Positions 29,981-38,951 are shown, counted from the first letter of the stretch. The stretch is 64,000 bases of DNA from Edwardsiella anguillarum ET080813 (GCF_000264765.2 NZ_CP006664.1:1860001-1924000); one strand, 5' to 3'. Numbers and translations: made by a program. The notes: generated from the letters alone by a model not told the origin.

Positions 29981-30979
29981 CTAAATGCTGCCGCCGTGCA
30001 GCAGGGTAAAGCCGACGTCGACGGCGGCGGCCTCGGCGCTGTGCTCACCGCGCAGGCGCGCCAGCAGACGTTCGGCGGCCAGCTGGCCCATGCGCTGACG
30101 CGGGGTGAGCACGCTGGCGAGCTGCGGCTCCATCACCTGGCCAATATCGTGTCCATGGAAGCCGGCGATGGCCATATCCTGCGGGATACGCAGTCCCAGG
30201 CGTTGACACTCAAAGGCTGCGCCAACGGCCAGGTCATCGTTGGTACAGAAGATGCTATCCATATCGGGGTAGCGCTTCAGCGCTTCACGCAGCAGTTCGC
30301 CGCCGACGGAGTAGGAGGAGCTGCGTGGGATCATGACGCTGCGCGGCGTCAGGTCGGCGGCGCGCATCGCCGCCTCATAGCCCCGCTGCTTCATCACCGT
30401 ACGTTCATCGAGCCGGGCGCCAAAGTAGACGGTGCGGCGGTGGCCGCGCGCGATGATGGCCTGGGTCATTGCTCGTGCGGCCTCAACGTTGTCGAAGCCC
30501 ACGGCCATATCGAGGCAGGGGGAGACACTGTCCATCAGCTCGACTACCGGGATGCCGGCGACCTCGATCATCTTCAGGGTACGCGGGGTATGGTCGCGCT
30601 CGGCCAGAATCAGCCCGTCGATGTTGTAGGAGAGCAGGGAGGTAAGGCGTTCCTCCTCCTTTTCCTTGCGGTAACCGTAGTGGGCCAGCATGGTTTGGTA
30701 GTGGTGCTGGTCGGTGACGCTTTCGATGCCGCGCAAAACCTCAGCGAAAACCTGGTTGGTTAGCGAGGGCAGCAGCACGCCGATAGCGCGGCTGGTCGCG
30801 TTAGAGAGAATATCGGGCGCCCGGTTGGGAATATAGCCCAGCTCATCCAGCGCCGCGGCGATCTTGCCGCGCAGAGGCAGCGAAACCAGCTCGGGGTTGC
30901 GCAAGTAGCGGCTGACGGTCATTTTGGTGACGCCGACGCGATCGGCTATATCCTGCAGTACTGGGCGCTTTTTCTTCAT
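29981..30979 (-). CDS. gntR: Gluconate repressor GntR (LacI family)
   Basis: This regulator represses gluconate genes. The product is 332 residues (E. coli 331), with the LacI-type helix-turn-helix LQDIADRVGVTKMTVSRYLRNP (about 8-29), hinge YIPNRAPDILS, and a periplasmic-binding-like effector domain. Six codons upstream (30997) are open, but ATG 30979 gives MKKKRPVLQD as in E. coli. It lies upstream of gntK with a 219-base gap. In E. coli gntRKU is elsewhere, so the whole block has moved. Confidence 0.95.
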   Translation of the reverse strand: MKKKRPVLQDIADRVGVTKMTVSRYLRNPELVSLPLRGKIAAALDELGYIPNRAPDILSNATSRAIGVLLPSLTNQVFAEVLRGIESVTDQHHYQTMLAHYGYRKEKEEERLTSLLSYNIDGLILAERDHTPRTLKMIEVAGIPVVELMDSVSPCLDMAVGFDNVEAARAMTQAIIARGHRRTVYFGARLDERTVMKQRGYEAAMRAADLTPRSVMIPRSSSYSVGGELLREALKRYPDMDSIFCTNDDLAVGAAFECQRLGLRIPQDMAIAGFHGHDIGQVMEPQLASVLTPRQRMGQLAAERLLARLRGEHSAEAAAVDVGFTLLHGGSI

Positions 30980-31128
30980 TTTCAATGAAATATACACTCT
31001 TTATCGGAGGGCATCAGTGTAGCAAAAAATCAGTCGTCGAGCATGGGGCGCGCATGGTTTTCTAGCCGCTCGTCCTGGACGTGCGACGCGTAGGCGGCGA
31101 GTAAAAAGGAATGGATCTCATTTGTTGC

Positions 31129-31160
31129 TTGACTCTGGAGTCGACTCCAACGTGTAGAAT
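31129..31160 (+). promoter_or_regulatory. ZntR-type zinc-responsive promoter of zntA
   Basis: The -35 is TTGACT (31129-31134) and the -10 is TAGAAT (31155-31160), with a 20-base spacer. The spacer holds a dyad around CTGGAGTCGACTCCA. MerR-family activators such as ZntR use exactly such stretched promoters, and the E. coli zntA operator shares this core. The zntR gene itself is not in the window. Confidence 0.88.
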
Positions 31161-31202
31161 TATCCGTAATAGTAAGACTGGTAATGATGCGAGGAGGAAC
31201 CG

Positions 31203-33509
31203 ATGACCCATAAACACATTCACCCCGGCGGGTCCGATGCAGGCTGTGGCTGCGGCCATCAGCATGCGGCGATGCAGCACGGCTGCAGCCGTCCGGCGCA
31301 CGGCACGCTGAAGATCAGTATGGCGTCGCCGTTGACGCCGGCCGCCGACGGCGCCTGCTGTATGGCGGCCCACGACCATGATGGCGTCGAGGAGGACGCC
31401 GATCCCCACCCCTTGCCTCCCCTGGCGTCTGGGCGCCAGCGCTTCAGCTGGCGGGTGGAGGGGATGGACTGTCCCAGCTGCGCCCGCAAAATAGAAACGG
31501 CGGTCGCCCAGATTAACGGGGTGGAGCGCGCCTCGGTCCTGTTCGCAACCCAGAAACTGGTGGTGGATGCCTCGCGGGATCTCTCCCCGGCGATTGAACG
31601 GGCGGTGCGCCAGGCGGGCTTTAGCCTGCAGTCCGTGGGCGCCAAGCGGGCGGAGAGCGCCGCGCTGCGCTGGCATGAGGTGATGCCGCCGATCGCGCTG
31701 GCGCTGCTGATGCTACTGAGCTATGGGCTGACGCTGGTTGACCCGTCGCTGGGCCGGGTGGCCTTTATCGCGACAACGCTGGTCGGGGTGGCGCCGATCA
31801 TGCTAAAAGCCGTGCGCCTGATGCGCAGCGGCAGCTATTTCGCCATTGAAACCCTGATGAGCATTGCCGCGCTGGGGGCGCTGTTTATCGGGGCGACGCA
31901 GGAAGCGGCGATGGTCTTGCTACTGTTCATGCTGGGCGAGCGCTTGGAATCCTATGCGGCCAACCGGGCCCGCAAAGGGGTCAGCGCCCTGATGGCGCTG
32001 GTGCCCGATGAGGCGGTGGTGATAGAACAGGAGCGGCGGCGCACGCTGGCCGTCTCCGCGCTGCGTCCCGGCATGGAGATCGAGGTTGCACCGGGCGGTC
32101 GTCTGCCCGCCGATGCCGAGCTGTTGCTGGAGAGCGTGAGCTTTGATGAAAGCGCGTTGACCGGCGAATCGCTGCCGGTCGATCGTCCGCCGGGGGCGCG
32201 GGTGCCGGCCGGCGCGCTGGTCGTCGATCGGGTGTGCCGGCTGCGGGTGATCTCACAGCCCGGACAAAATGCCATCGATCGCATTCTGCAGCTGATCGAA
32301 GAGGCCGAGGAGCGCCGTGCGCCGATCGAGCGGTTCCTGGATCGCTTTAGCCGTTACTATACGCCGGCGATCATGGCGCTGGCGCTGCTGGTGATTCTGA
32401 TTCCGCCGCTGGCCTTTGCCCAGCCCTGGGATACCTGGATTTACCGGGGGCTAACGCTGCTGCTGATCGGCTGTCCCTGCGCGCTGGTGATCTCAACGCC
32501 GGCGGCGATCACCTCCGGTCTGGCGGCGGCGTCACGTCACGGTGCGCTGATTAAGGGCGGGGCGGCGTTGGAGCAGCTGGGGCGCGTGCGCACTATCGCG
32601 TTCGATAAAACCGGGACCCTGACGCAGGGGATGCCGCAGGTGAGCGGCGTATTCAGCGTTGAGGGCGTGTCGGCTGAACGGCTACTGACGCTGGCGGCGG
32701 CGGTGGAGGTGGGCTCCCACCATCCATTGGCCAAGGCGGTGATCCTGGCCTGCGAGCAGCGTGGCCTGCCGGTGGTGCAGGCTCAGGCCCGTCAGGCACA
32801 GGCCGGTATCGGCGTCGCGGGAGAGGTCGACGGCGTAGCGGTACAGGTTGCGGCGCCGAGTCGCCTGGCGCCAGAGAGGTTGTCAGAGGCCCTGCTGACG
32901 CAGATCGTGGCGTGGGAGGAGCTGGGGCAGACGGTCGTGACGGTCCTGCGAGATGGCGTAGCCATCGGGGCGATCGCCATGAGCGATACGCTGCGCCCGG
33001 ACGCCGTTGAGGCGCTGGATGCGCTGCGGGCGCTGGGCATTGAGGCCGTGATGCTGACGGGAGATAACCCGCGCGCGGCGGCGGCGATTGCCGGTTCTCT
33101 GGGGATCGATTTCCGGGCCGGGCTGCTGCCGCAGGATAAGGTGCATCAGGTGGAGGCGCTCAGCCGCCGGGCGGATACCGCGATGGTCGGTGACGGGATC
33201 AATGACGCGCCGGCGATGAAGGCGGCCAGTATCGGTATCGCCATGGGCGGGGGGACGGACGTCGCGCTGGAGACGGCGGATGCGGCGCTGACTCATAATC
33301 GCCTGACCGGGCTCGCGCAGATGATCGCCTTATCGCGGGCGACCCACGCCAACATCCGCCAGAACATTACGCTGGCGTTGGGACTCAAAGGGGTCTTCCT
33401 GATCACCAGCCTGCTGGGGATCACTGGGCTGTGGCTGGCGGTGCTGGCTGACTCTGGCGCCACGGCGCTGGTGACGGCGAATGCGCTGCGCCTGTTGCGC
33501 CGCCGTTAA
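31203..33509 (+). CDS. zntA: Zn(II)/Cd(II)/Pb(II)-exporting P-type ATPase ZntA
   Basis: This P1B-type ATPase exports zinc, cadmium and lead across the inner membrane. The product is 768 residues; E. coli has 732. The N-terminal metal-binding domain has GMDCPSC (about 87-93). The membrane CPC motif is in LLIGCPCALVIS, the phosphorylation site is DKTGTLT, and the hinge is MVGDGINDAP. The extra length is an N-terminal extension rich in His and Cys (HKHIH, CGCGHQH, a CC pair). GAGGAGG precedes ATG 31203. Confidence 0.95.
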   Translation: MTHKHIHPGGSDAGCGCGHQHAAMQHGCSRPAHGTLKISMASPLTPAADGACCMAAHDHDGVEEDADPHPLPPLASGRQRFSWRVEGMDCPSCARKIETAVAQINGVERASVLFATQKLVVDASRDLSPAIERAVRQAGFSLQSVGAKRAESAALRWHEVMPPIALALLMLLSYGLTLVDPSLGRVAFIATTLVGVAPIMLKAVRLMRSGSYFAIETLMSIAALGALFIGATQEAAMVLLLFMLGERLESYAANRARKGVSALMALVPDEAVVIEQERRRTLAVSALRPGMEIEVAPGGRLPADAELLLESVSFDESALTGESLPVDRPPGARVPAGALVVDRVCRLRVISQPGQNAIDRILQLIEEAEERRAPIERFLDRFSRYYTPAIMALALLVILIPPLAFAQPWDTWIYRGLTLLLIGCPCALVISTPAAITSGLAAASRHGALIKGGAALEQLGRVRTIAFDKTGTLTQGMPQVSGVFSVEGVSAERLLTLAAAVEVGSHHPLAKAVILACEQRGLPVVQAQARQAQAGIGVAGEVDGVAVQVAAPSRLAPERLSEALLTQIVAWEELGQTVVTVLRDGVAIGAIAMSDTLRPDAVEALDALRALGIEAVMLTGDNPRAAAAIAGSLGIDFRAGLLPQDKVHQVEALSRRADTAMVGDGINDAPAMKAASIGIAMGGGTDVALETADAALTHNRLTGLAQMIALSRATHANIRQNITLALGLKGVFLITSLLGITGLWLAVLADSGATALVTANALRLLRRR

Positions 33510-33527
33510 GTCTGTCTGGGTAATAAT

Positions 33528-33566
33528 TAACGTGCGTATCGTTACCGGGGAATGATACGCACGTTA
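33528..33566. repeat. Perfect 13-bp inverted repeat between zntA and the barrel cassette
   Basis: TAACGTGCGTATC (33528-33540) and GATACGCACGTTA (33554-33566) pair perfectly around a 13-base spacer. No T run follows on either strand, so it is not a standard terminator. It ends about 30 bases before a possible extended -10 (TGCTATACT, 33593-33601) of the next gene, so it could be an operator or a zntA transcript end. Confidence 0.75.
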
Positions 33567-33646
33567 TGTTGCACGAAGTTACACTCATTTACTGCTATAC
33601 TCCGCACCCTGCTTTTGTTTCCACTCACTTTATAACGCTTAACAAT

Positions 33647-34723
33647 ATGAATAATCGTGCATTGCTGTCCTGTCTTTCCGGCGTGCTGATGAGCGGTGTT
33701 GCCCATGCGGCCACTCAGGATAATACCACCGAGCTCAGCAGCACCCTTCCCACCTACTACGGCTTGCCCCAGTCGCAGGCCCATGCGGCGGACAGCGTGC
33801 CAACGGCCCAGACGTCGGCGCCAGAGGCGCAAAAGAGCTCGATTCTGCCGATTTGGGGCGACGAGGCGCGCGCGCGCGGCTACGATCTGCCGGAGCCTTT
33901 CGGTATTAATATTAACTATATGAATATGCGCCAGAATATCGTGGTGGATAGCATTAGTTTTAGCGGGTTGGGCTGGGATAGCTATTCGCTGCCTACGGAT
34001 CTGTTCAATATTAAGGTGGGGAGTACCCGCCAGCGTAGCGTGACTCAAACGATTAAGTTGGATGCGTGGGTGCTGCCTTTCATGAACGTCTACGGCATCG
34101 TCGGCAAGACGCGCGGTAGCTCATTGTCCAAGGTCTCTGTCGATGCCGATCCCAGCCAATATAAGCCATTTAGTATGGATGGGATCATCGCACAAATAGT
34201 ACATGGTATGAATAAGAGCGGACAGCTGCGCGATCTGGATTTCCAGCTGAACTTTAAGGGCACCACCTACGGCGCCGGTACGGTGCTGGCCGGCGGCTAC
34301 GGCAACTGGTTCGGCCTGGTGGATATGAACTATACCCAGACCCGCTTCGATATTCTCGACGGCAGCATCGACGCCTTTACCCTGTCGCCGCGCGTCGGCT
34401 ACCGCTTCACTACCCCCGGCATCGGCGCCGTCGGCCTGCCGGACGGCAAGCTCAGCCTGTGGGTCGGCTCTATGTATCAGGATGTGCAGCAGGAGTTTAA
34501 GGGCAGCCTCAGCGATCTGTCGATGCCGGGCGGATTATCTGCGCTGATGGCGATTGCCAATCAGCAGGGTCAGGGCCGTTTCGATGTGCGCCAGCATTTA
34601 TCGTCGCCATGGAACGTACTGATTGGCGCACAGTATGAAATCACTCGTAACTTTAACCTGACCACGGAGGTGGGCTTTGCCGAGCGCAATAGCTTCTTTG
34701 TCTCCGGAGAGTACCGCTTCTGA
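33647..34723 (+). CDS. Uncharacterised outer-membrane beta-barrel protein
   Basis: The 358-residue precursor has a signal peptide ending AHA near residue 22, then a Ser/Thr/Ala/Gln-rich linker to about 65. After that comes a conserved-looking entry segment (PIWGDEARARGYDLPEPFG) and alternating aromatic/hydrophobic strands. It ends GEYRF, with the C-terminal phenylalanine and preceding pattern of a BAM-recognised barrel. I know no function; similar proteins occur in Vibrio and relatives as hypotheticals. The frame is open from 33566, but ATG 33647 fits the signal peptide. Its stop overlaps the next start (TGATG). Confidence 0.8.
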   Translation: MNNRALLSCLSGVLMSGVAHAATQDNTTELSSTLPTYYGLPQSQAHAADSVPTAQTSAPEAQKSSILPIWGDEARARGYDLPEPFGININYMNMRQNIVVDSISFSGLGWDSYSLPTDLFNIKVGSTRQRSVTQTIKLDAWVLPFMNVYGIVGKTRGSSLSKVSVDADPSQYKPFSMDGIIAQIVHGMNKSGQLRDLDFQLNFKGTTYGAGTVLAGGYGNWFGLVDMNYTQTRFDILDGSIDAFTLSPRVGYRFTTPGIGAVGLPDGKLSLWVGSMYQDVQQEFKGSLSDLSMPGGLSALMAIANQQGQGRFDVRQHLSSPWNVLIGAQYEITRNFNLTTEVGFAERNSFFVSGEYRF

Positions 34724-35856
34724 TGTGCCGCCCCCTGATGACGCTGGCGCTGGTCTACGCGCTCTCGCCGCTGGCGGGACAGGCGGCACTGTTGCCGACG
34801 CGTGCGCAGATCGATGAGTGGCTGGGGCATCTGGGCGGCGACGATCGCTTCGATCCGGACAAAGGGATCGACTGGGGGGTACTGCCGGGGCCGTTTTTCA
34901 ATCCCGAACTGGGGCTGGGGATCGGCGCCGCGGTGGCCGGGCTGTATCGCCCGGATCCCTCGGACACCACCAGCCAGAACTCCAGCATCACGCTGAGCGG
35001 CTACCTCAGCTCTACCGGCGCCTTTGGGCTGGGAGTCCGCAGCTATAGCTTTTTTGACCACGATCGCTGGCGTATCTTTGTCACCGGTGGGATTAGCGAT
35101 ACGCCAACCTACTACTGGGGGCAGGGCTTCCGCGCCGGGGCCGACGACGACGGTCGGCAGAAATACACGGCACAGTCGCTGCGGCTACAGCCGGAGGCGC
35201 TGTACCGGATAGCGTCTCAGACATACCTCGGCGTTGGCTGGTCGCTGTCGGCGATGCATGCCGCCGATGTGAAGCAGACGGATCGCCTGGCGCAGATTCG
35301 CGATGGGCGTACGGTATTCAGCTCCGGCCCCAGCCTATCGCTGCAGTATGACAGCCGGGACTTTGTGCCCAATCCGCGCCGGGGGATGCTGGCGAGCCTG
35401 CGCTACACCCACTATACGCCGGAGACGGGCAGCGATACCCGCTTTGATAACCTGACGACCCGCTTCAGCACCTACCACGCGCTGGATGAGACCCGCGTGC
35501 TGGCCTGGGAGATCGACGGTGAGTTCACCCAGGGGATGGTGCCGTGGAATATGCTGCCGTCGCTCGGTGGCGATCAGCGGATGCGGGGTTACTACCAGGG
35601 GCGCTACCGCGATCGTAATCTGATTAGCTCACAGCTGGAGTATCGGCAGAAGCTGAGCTGGCGCCACGGCGTGGTGGCCTGGGCCGGCGCCGGTACGATG
35701 GGGCCAAACGTCAGGGAGCTGGGCAGCAGTCGCTGGCTGCCCACCGTGGGGGTCGGCTACCGCTTCGCCTTTAAGCCAGGTATTAATATTCGTTTGGACT
35801 ATGGCATTGGTCGCGGCAGCAGCGGCTTTTATTTTCAGGTAGGAGAGGCATTTTGA
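34723..35856 (+). CDS. Omp85/BamA-TamA family barrel without POTRA domains
   Basis: A 377-residue precursor with a signal peptide of about 22 residues (ending GQA). A short linker leads straight into a beta-barrel, with no room for POTRA domains. The Omp85 loop-6 signature is present as GGDQRMRGYYQGRYRDR, with Arg288-Gly-Tyr as the RGY/RGF core, and the protein ends in phenylalanine. Family members insert proteins or move lipids across the outer membrane, but POTRA-less forms are poorly known. It overlaps both neighbours by one base (TGATG). Confidence 0.8.
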   Translation: MCRPLMTLALVYALSPLAGQAALLPTRAQIDEWLGHLGGDDRFDPDKGIDWGVLPGPFFNPELGLGIGAAVAGLYRPDPSDTTSQNSSITLSGYLSSTGAFGLGVRSYSFFDHDRWRIFVTGGISDTPTYYWGQGFRAGADDDGRQKYTAQSLRLQPEALYRIASQTYLGVGWSLSAMHAADVKQTDRLAQIRDGRTVFSSGPSLSLQYDSRDFVPNPRRGMLASLRYTHYTPETGSDTRFDNLTTRFSTYHALDETRVLAWEIDGEFTQGMVPWNMLPSLGGDQRMRGYYQGRYRDRNLISSQLEYRQKLSWRHGVVAWAGAGTMGPNVRELGSSRWLPTVGVGYRFAFKPGINIRLDYGIGRGSSGFYFQVGEAF

Positions 35857-36989
35857 TGGCGGTGGTCCGGAGATGGTGTGCAGCGCTGCTGGCCTGGTGC
35901 GGCGCGGCAGGGGCGTTTGGCCTGCCGATGAGCCTTGATCTGGCGCAGCTGCAGCCCCTGCAGGCGGCTCATGCCTGGCCGGTGAGCGCGCCTTTGCCGC
36001 CGCCGGATGGGCTGCGCCCCTGCTGTGCCTTCGGCTATGATCTGAACGCCGAGGCGCTGGGCGTCCCCATTCCCTTTTACCGTTTGAACAATGTGGTTGA
36101 GGCGGATGCGCTGGGTGGCCATCGCTACAACGATAGCCTGTTTGGCGCGCTGGCCAGTTTGGCCGGCCTGGGCAGTGAACGTAATGGCCTGATATATACG
36201 CGCCGCGGTGGCTTCTTGGATCTGGCGCATGTTCGCGATAGCGCGGATATGACGGTATACATCTTCAGCCATCTGTACCCGCGGCTAGGGCAGGCTTTCC
36301 GCCTCGACCTGGGCGACGAGCTCGCGCGGCGTCAGCTGGTGTTTTCTGCCTTTACGCCGCCGCATGAGGCGCGGGAGCGCTATACCCTCGCGGCCTATTT
36401 AGCCGCCCGCCTGGCGTTTGAGGTGGCTGCCTGGCACGAGGTTGCCCAGTGGTATGGCTATGAGTCTATCCCCGGCTTTTCGGAGGGGGTCTCGGCGTTT
36501 TCCCCGGAGGATCTCTATTCCAATCTACTGGGGACGCGACTGGCCTTGACGCTGATCCTGAATGGACATACGGCCTCGCTGGGGCAATACAGCGCGGCGC
36601 TGACGACGCTGCTGCCGCAGGCGCTGTGCCAGCTGCAGGCGCAGCCCGCCATATTGACGCGTTTTCAGTTTGATATGCTGGATGGCAAATGGTGGGACAG
36701 CCGTCAGGCCGTGCCGCAAAAGTTTCTGGTGCTTAAGCGCAACTATGATACCCGTGACGATCGCTTGCCGACTTCGATTTCCGGGGAGTTGACGCCGCCG
36801 CTGCGTCTGATGCTGCCGGGGCAGGTGCACCGTTACGATCTTGCCAAGCTGGCGGAGCTGCGCCTGCTGCCGGGCGCGTCAATGAAACGCCTGCCCGTTC
36901 CGCCGCACTATTACACCTGGCGTGACTTCGGTCATTTGGCGGCATTTGCCCAGGCGCAGGATACGCTGCAGCTTTCGCGTAAGCGTTAG
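35856..36989 (+). CDS. DUF4056 family exported protein
   Basis: A 377-residue precursor with an N-terminal signal segment (about 1-22) and a Cys-Cys pair at 56-57 in RPCCAFGYDL. Two blocks look functional: GGFLDLAHVRDS (His125, Arg127, Asp128) and AAWHEVAQWYGY (His194-Glu195) followed by GFSEGVSAFSPEDLYSNLLG. The His/Glu/Asp set could form a metal or catalytic site, but the order is not HExxH and I assign no activity. AGGAGAGG precedes ATG 35856, which overlaps the upstream stop. It completes a three-gene exported cassette. Confidence 0.8.
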   Translation: MAVVRRWCAALLAWCGAAGAFGLPMSLDLAQLQPLQAAHAWPVSAPLPPPDGLRPCCAFGYDLNAEALGVPIPFYRLNNVVEADALGGHRYNDSLFGALASLAGLGSERNGLIYTRRGGFLDLAHVRDSADMTVYIFSHLYPRLGQAFRLDLGDELARRQLVFSAFTPPHEARERYTLAAYLAARLAFEVAAWHEVAQWYGYESIPGFSEGVSAFSPEDLYSNLLGTRLALTLILNGHTASLGQYSAALTTLLPQALCQLQAQPAILTRFQFDMLDGKWWDSRQAVPQKFLVLKRNYDTRDDRLPTSISGELTPPLRLMLPGQVHRYDLAKLAELRLLPGASMKRLPVPPHYYTWRDFGHLAAFAQAQDTLQLSRKR

Positions 36990-37108
36990 AGGCGATACCG
37001 ATACTTGTTCGCGCTGTATTTGACCAGATGTAAACCCACTCTGGGCGGCGGTCGGCGTCGCCCTTGGGTAGAATAGCGCCCATCAACTGCATCGAATGGA
37101 TCTCTTCC

Positions 37109-38008
37109 GTGTTTCTACTGCTGGCGACCACGCTGCTGTGGGCCTTTTCGTTTAGTCTGATCGGCGTGTATTTGGCCGGCCAGGTCGATAGCTGGTTTGC
37201 CGTGCTGGCGCGGGTTGCGCTGGCGACGCTGGTCTTTCTCCCGTTTCTGCGCTGGCGTGGGGTGCGCCCGCGTCAGGCGCTGGCCTATATGCTGGTGGGC
37301 GCTTTTCAACTGGGGCTGATGTACCTGTTCTACTATCCCGCGTTTCTGTATCTGACGGTGCCAGAGGTGCTGCTGTTTACCATTCTGACGCCGCTGTATG
37401 TCACGCTGATTTACGATCTGCTACAGGGGCGACGCCTGCGCCCAGGCTATTTGGGCAGCGCGCTGCTGGCTGTGCTGGGCGCGCTGATCATCCGCTATAA
37501 CCCGCTCAGCTCACAGTTTTTACTGGGTTTTGCCCTGATCCAGGGGGCCAATCTCTGCTTTGCGCTGGGGCAGGTGGGATACAAACGTCTGATGGAGGTG
37601 ATGCCGCTGCCGCAGCATCGCGCCTTCTCCTGGTTTTATCTGGGGGCGCTGATGGTTGCGCTTCCGGCCTGGTGGCTGTATGGCAATCCGCATAGGCTGC
37701 CGGCTACGCCGCTACAGTGGGGAATTTTGCTGTGGCTGGGCATCGGTGCCTCTGGCCTGGGGTACTTCATGTGGAACTATGGCGCTACGCAGGTGGATGC
37801 CGGTACGCTGGCCATCATGAATAATGCGCTGATCCCGGCGGGGCTGCTGGTGAATCTGGCTATCTGGCAACAGCATCCTGACTGGATCAGGCTGACGCTG
37901 GGTGGGACAGTGATCGCCCTGTCGCTTTGGGTACACCGGCGCTGGATCGTACCACATCACGGACAAACGGCAGGCCGTCGCAGGCGTGGCGGCGCGCCAG
38001 CTGAATAA
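37109..38008 (+). CDS. yigM: Biotin transporter YigM (BioP)
   Basis: An EamA-family inner-membrane carrier with ten segments. The E. coli orthologue is a biotin importer. GTG 37109 gives 299 residues, exactly the E. coli length, starting [16 protein letters not shown]. Blocks shared with E. coli are [23 protein letters not shown] and [17 protein letters not shown]. It keeps the E. coli position, convergent with metR, and the two genes overlap by 122 bases at their 3' ends. Confidence 0.93.
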   Translation: MFLLLATTLLWAFSFSLIGVYLAGQVDSWFAVLARVALATLVFLPFLRWRGVRPRQALAYMLVGAFQLGLMYLFYYPAFLYLTVPEVLLFTILTPLYVTLIYDLLQGRRLRPGYLGSALLAVLGALIIRYNPLSSQFLLGFALIQGANLCFALGQVGYKRLMEVMPLPQHRAFSWFYLGALMVALPAWWLYGNPHRLPATPLQWGILLWLGIGASGLGYFMWNYGATQVDAGTLAIMNNALIPAGLLVNLAIWQQHPDWIRLTLGGTVIALSLWVHRRWIVPHHGQTAGRRRRGGAPAE

Positions 38009-38849
38009 AGCCATCCATCACCGACTGGCGCTGCTCTCCCGTGCGCAGCGCCGCATACAGCCGACGCCATAGCCCCTCACCCAGCGGTCGGGTGGTCAGC
38101 GCCCCCTGGCGCTCGGCGCTTTCCGCGACCCAGTGCGGCAGCGCGGCGATGCCCATCCCCGCGGCCGCCATCTGCAGCAGCAGCAGCGTATTGTCGACTT
38201 GTTTTAGCCGGGGGGCGATGCCGGCGGGCTGGAGAAAGTGGTTCCAGACATCCAGACGCTGCCGGGCCACCGGATAAATTAACAGCGTCTCCTGTGCCAG
38301 ATCCTGTGGCCGAACCGTGCCTCTGCGGGCCAGCGGGTGCCCGGGGGCCATCACCAAACGCACTTCATAATCGAACAGCGGCGCATAGTACAGCGTGCCG
38401 CGCGGCAAAATATCCGAGGTCAGCACCAGATCCAGCTCCCCCTGCTGCAGCGCGGGCTGGGGATCGAAGGTGACGCCGGAGCGAAAATCGAGCGTCACCT
38501 GGGGAAACTGGGCTTGAAACTGCGCCAGGGCCGGCGTCAGCCACTGAATACAGCTGTGACACTCAATGGCCAGACGCAGCGTCTGCTGCGGCGGTACCTG
38601 ACATGCCTGTAGGGCCTGCTGTACCTGGGGCAGCACCTGCTCCGCCAGCGCCAGCAGGATCTCGCCCTGGGGGGTAAAGCGCAGGGGCTGGCTCTTACGG
38701 ACAAACAGTCGGTATCCCAGGCGCTGTTCCAGTTCACTGAACTGATGAGAGAGGGCCGACTGGGTTTGGTGTAGCCGGGCGGCGGCGGCGGCCAGTGAAC
38801 TGCCGGCGCGCAGAGCCTGCAGCGTTCTTAGGTGCTTCAGCTCGATCAT
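37887..38849 (-). CDS. metR: LysR-type regulator MetR
   Basis: MetR activates metE and other methionine genes with homocysteine as co-regulator. It is 320 residues (E. coli 317). The N-terminal winged helix-turn-helix ([35 protein letters not shown]) occupies about residues 2-36, and the effector domain begins near 90. It is divergent from metE across a shared 123-base control region. Its last 40 codons lie antisense to yigM. Confidence 0.95.
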   Translation of the reverse strand: MIELKHLRTLQALRAGSSLAAAAARLHQTQSALSHQFSELEQRLGYRLFVRKSQPLRFTPQGEILLALAEQVLPQVQQALQACQVPPQQTLRLAIECHSCIQWLTPALAQFQAQFPQVTLDFRSGVTFDPQPALQQGELDLVLTSDILPRGTLYYAPLFDYEVRLVMAPGHPLARRGTVRPQDLAQETLLIYPVARQRLDVWNHFLQPAGIAPRLKQVDNTLLLLQMAAAGMGIAALPHWVAESAERQGALTTRPLGEGLWRRLYAALRTGEQRQSVMDGFIQLARRHACDGLPFVRDVVRSSAGVPKATGRSLSHPASA

Positions 38850-38884
38850 GAGAAACCCTCAGTTAACAGATGAACAGATTGCGC

Positions 38885-38951
38885 TTGAGTCCTCTACATT
38901 ACCCGCTGATTATGGATGTGTAAACATCTGGACATCTAAACATCCATAATC
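38885..38951. promoter_or_regulatory. metR/metE control region with four MetJ boxes
   Basis: Four adjacent 8-bp met boxes, GGATGTGT, AAACATCT, GGACATCT and AAACATCC (38914-38945), each match AGACGTCT at five or six positions. A perfect 12-bp inverted repeat (38908-38919 and 38940-38951) encloses them. A candidate metE promoter, TTGAGT-N17-GATTAT (38885-38913), lies just before. MetJ with SAM should repress both genes; a TGAA half-site at 38871 may belong to MetR. Confidence 0.8.
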
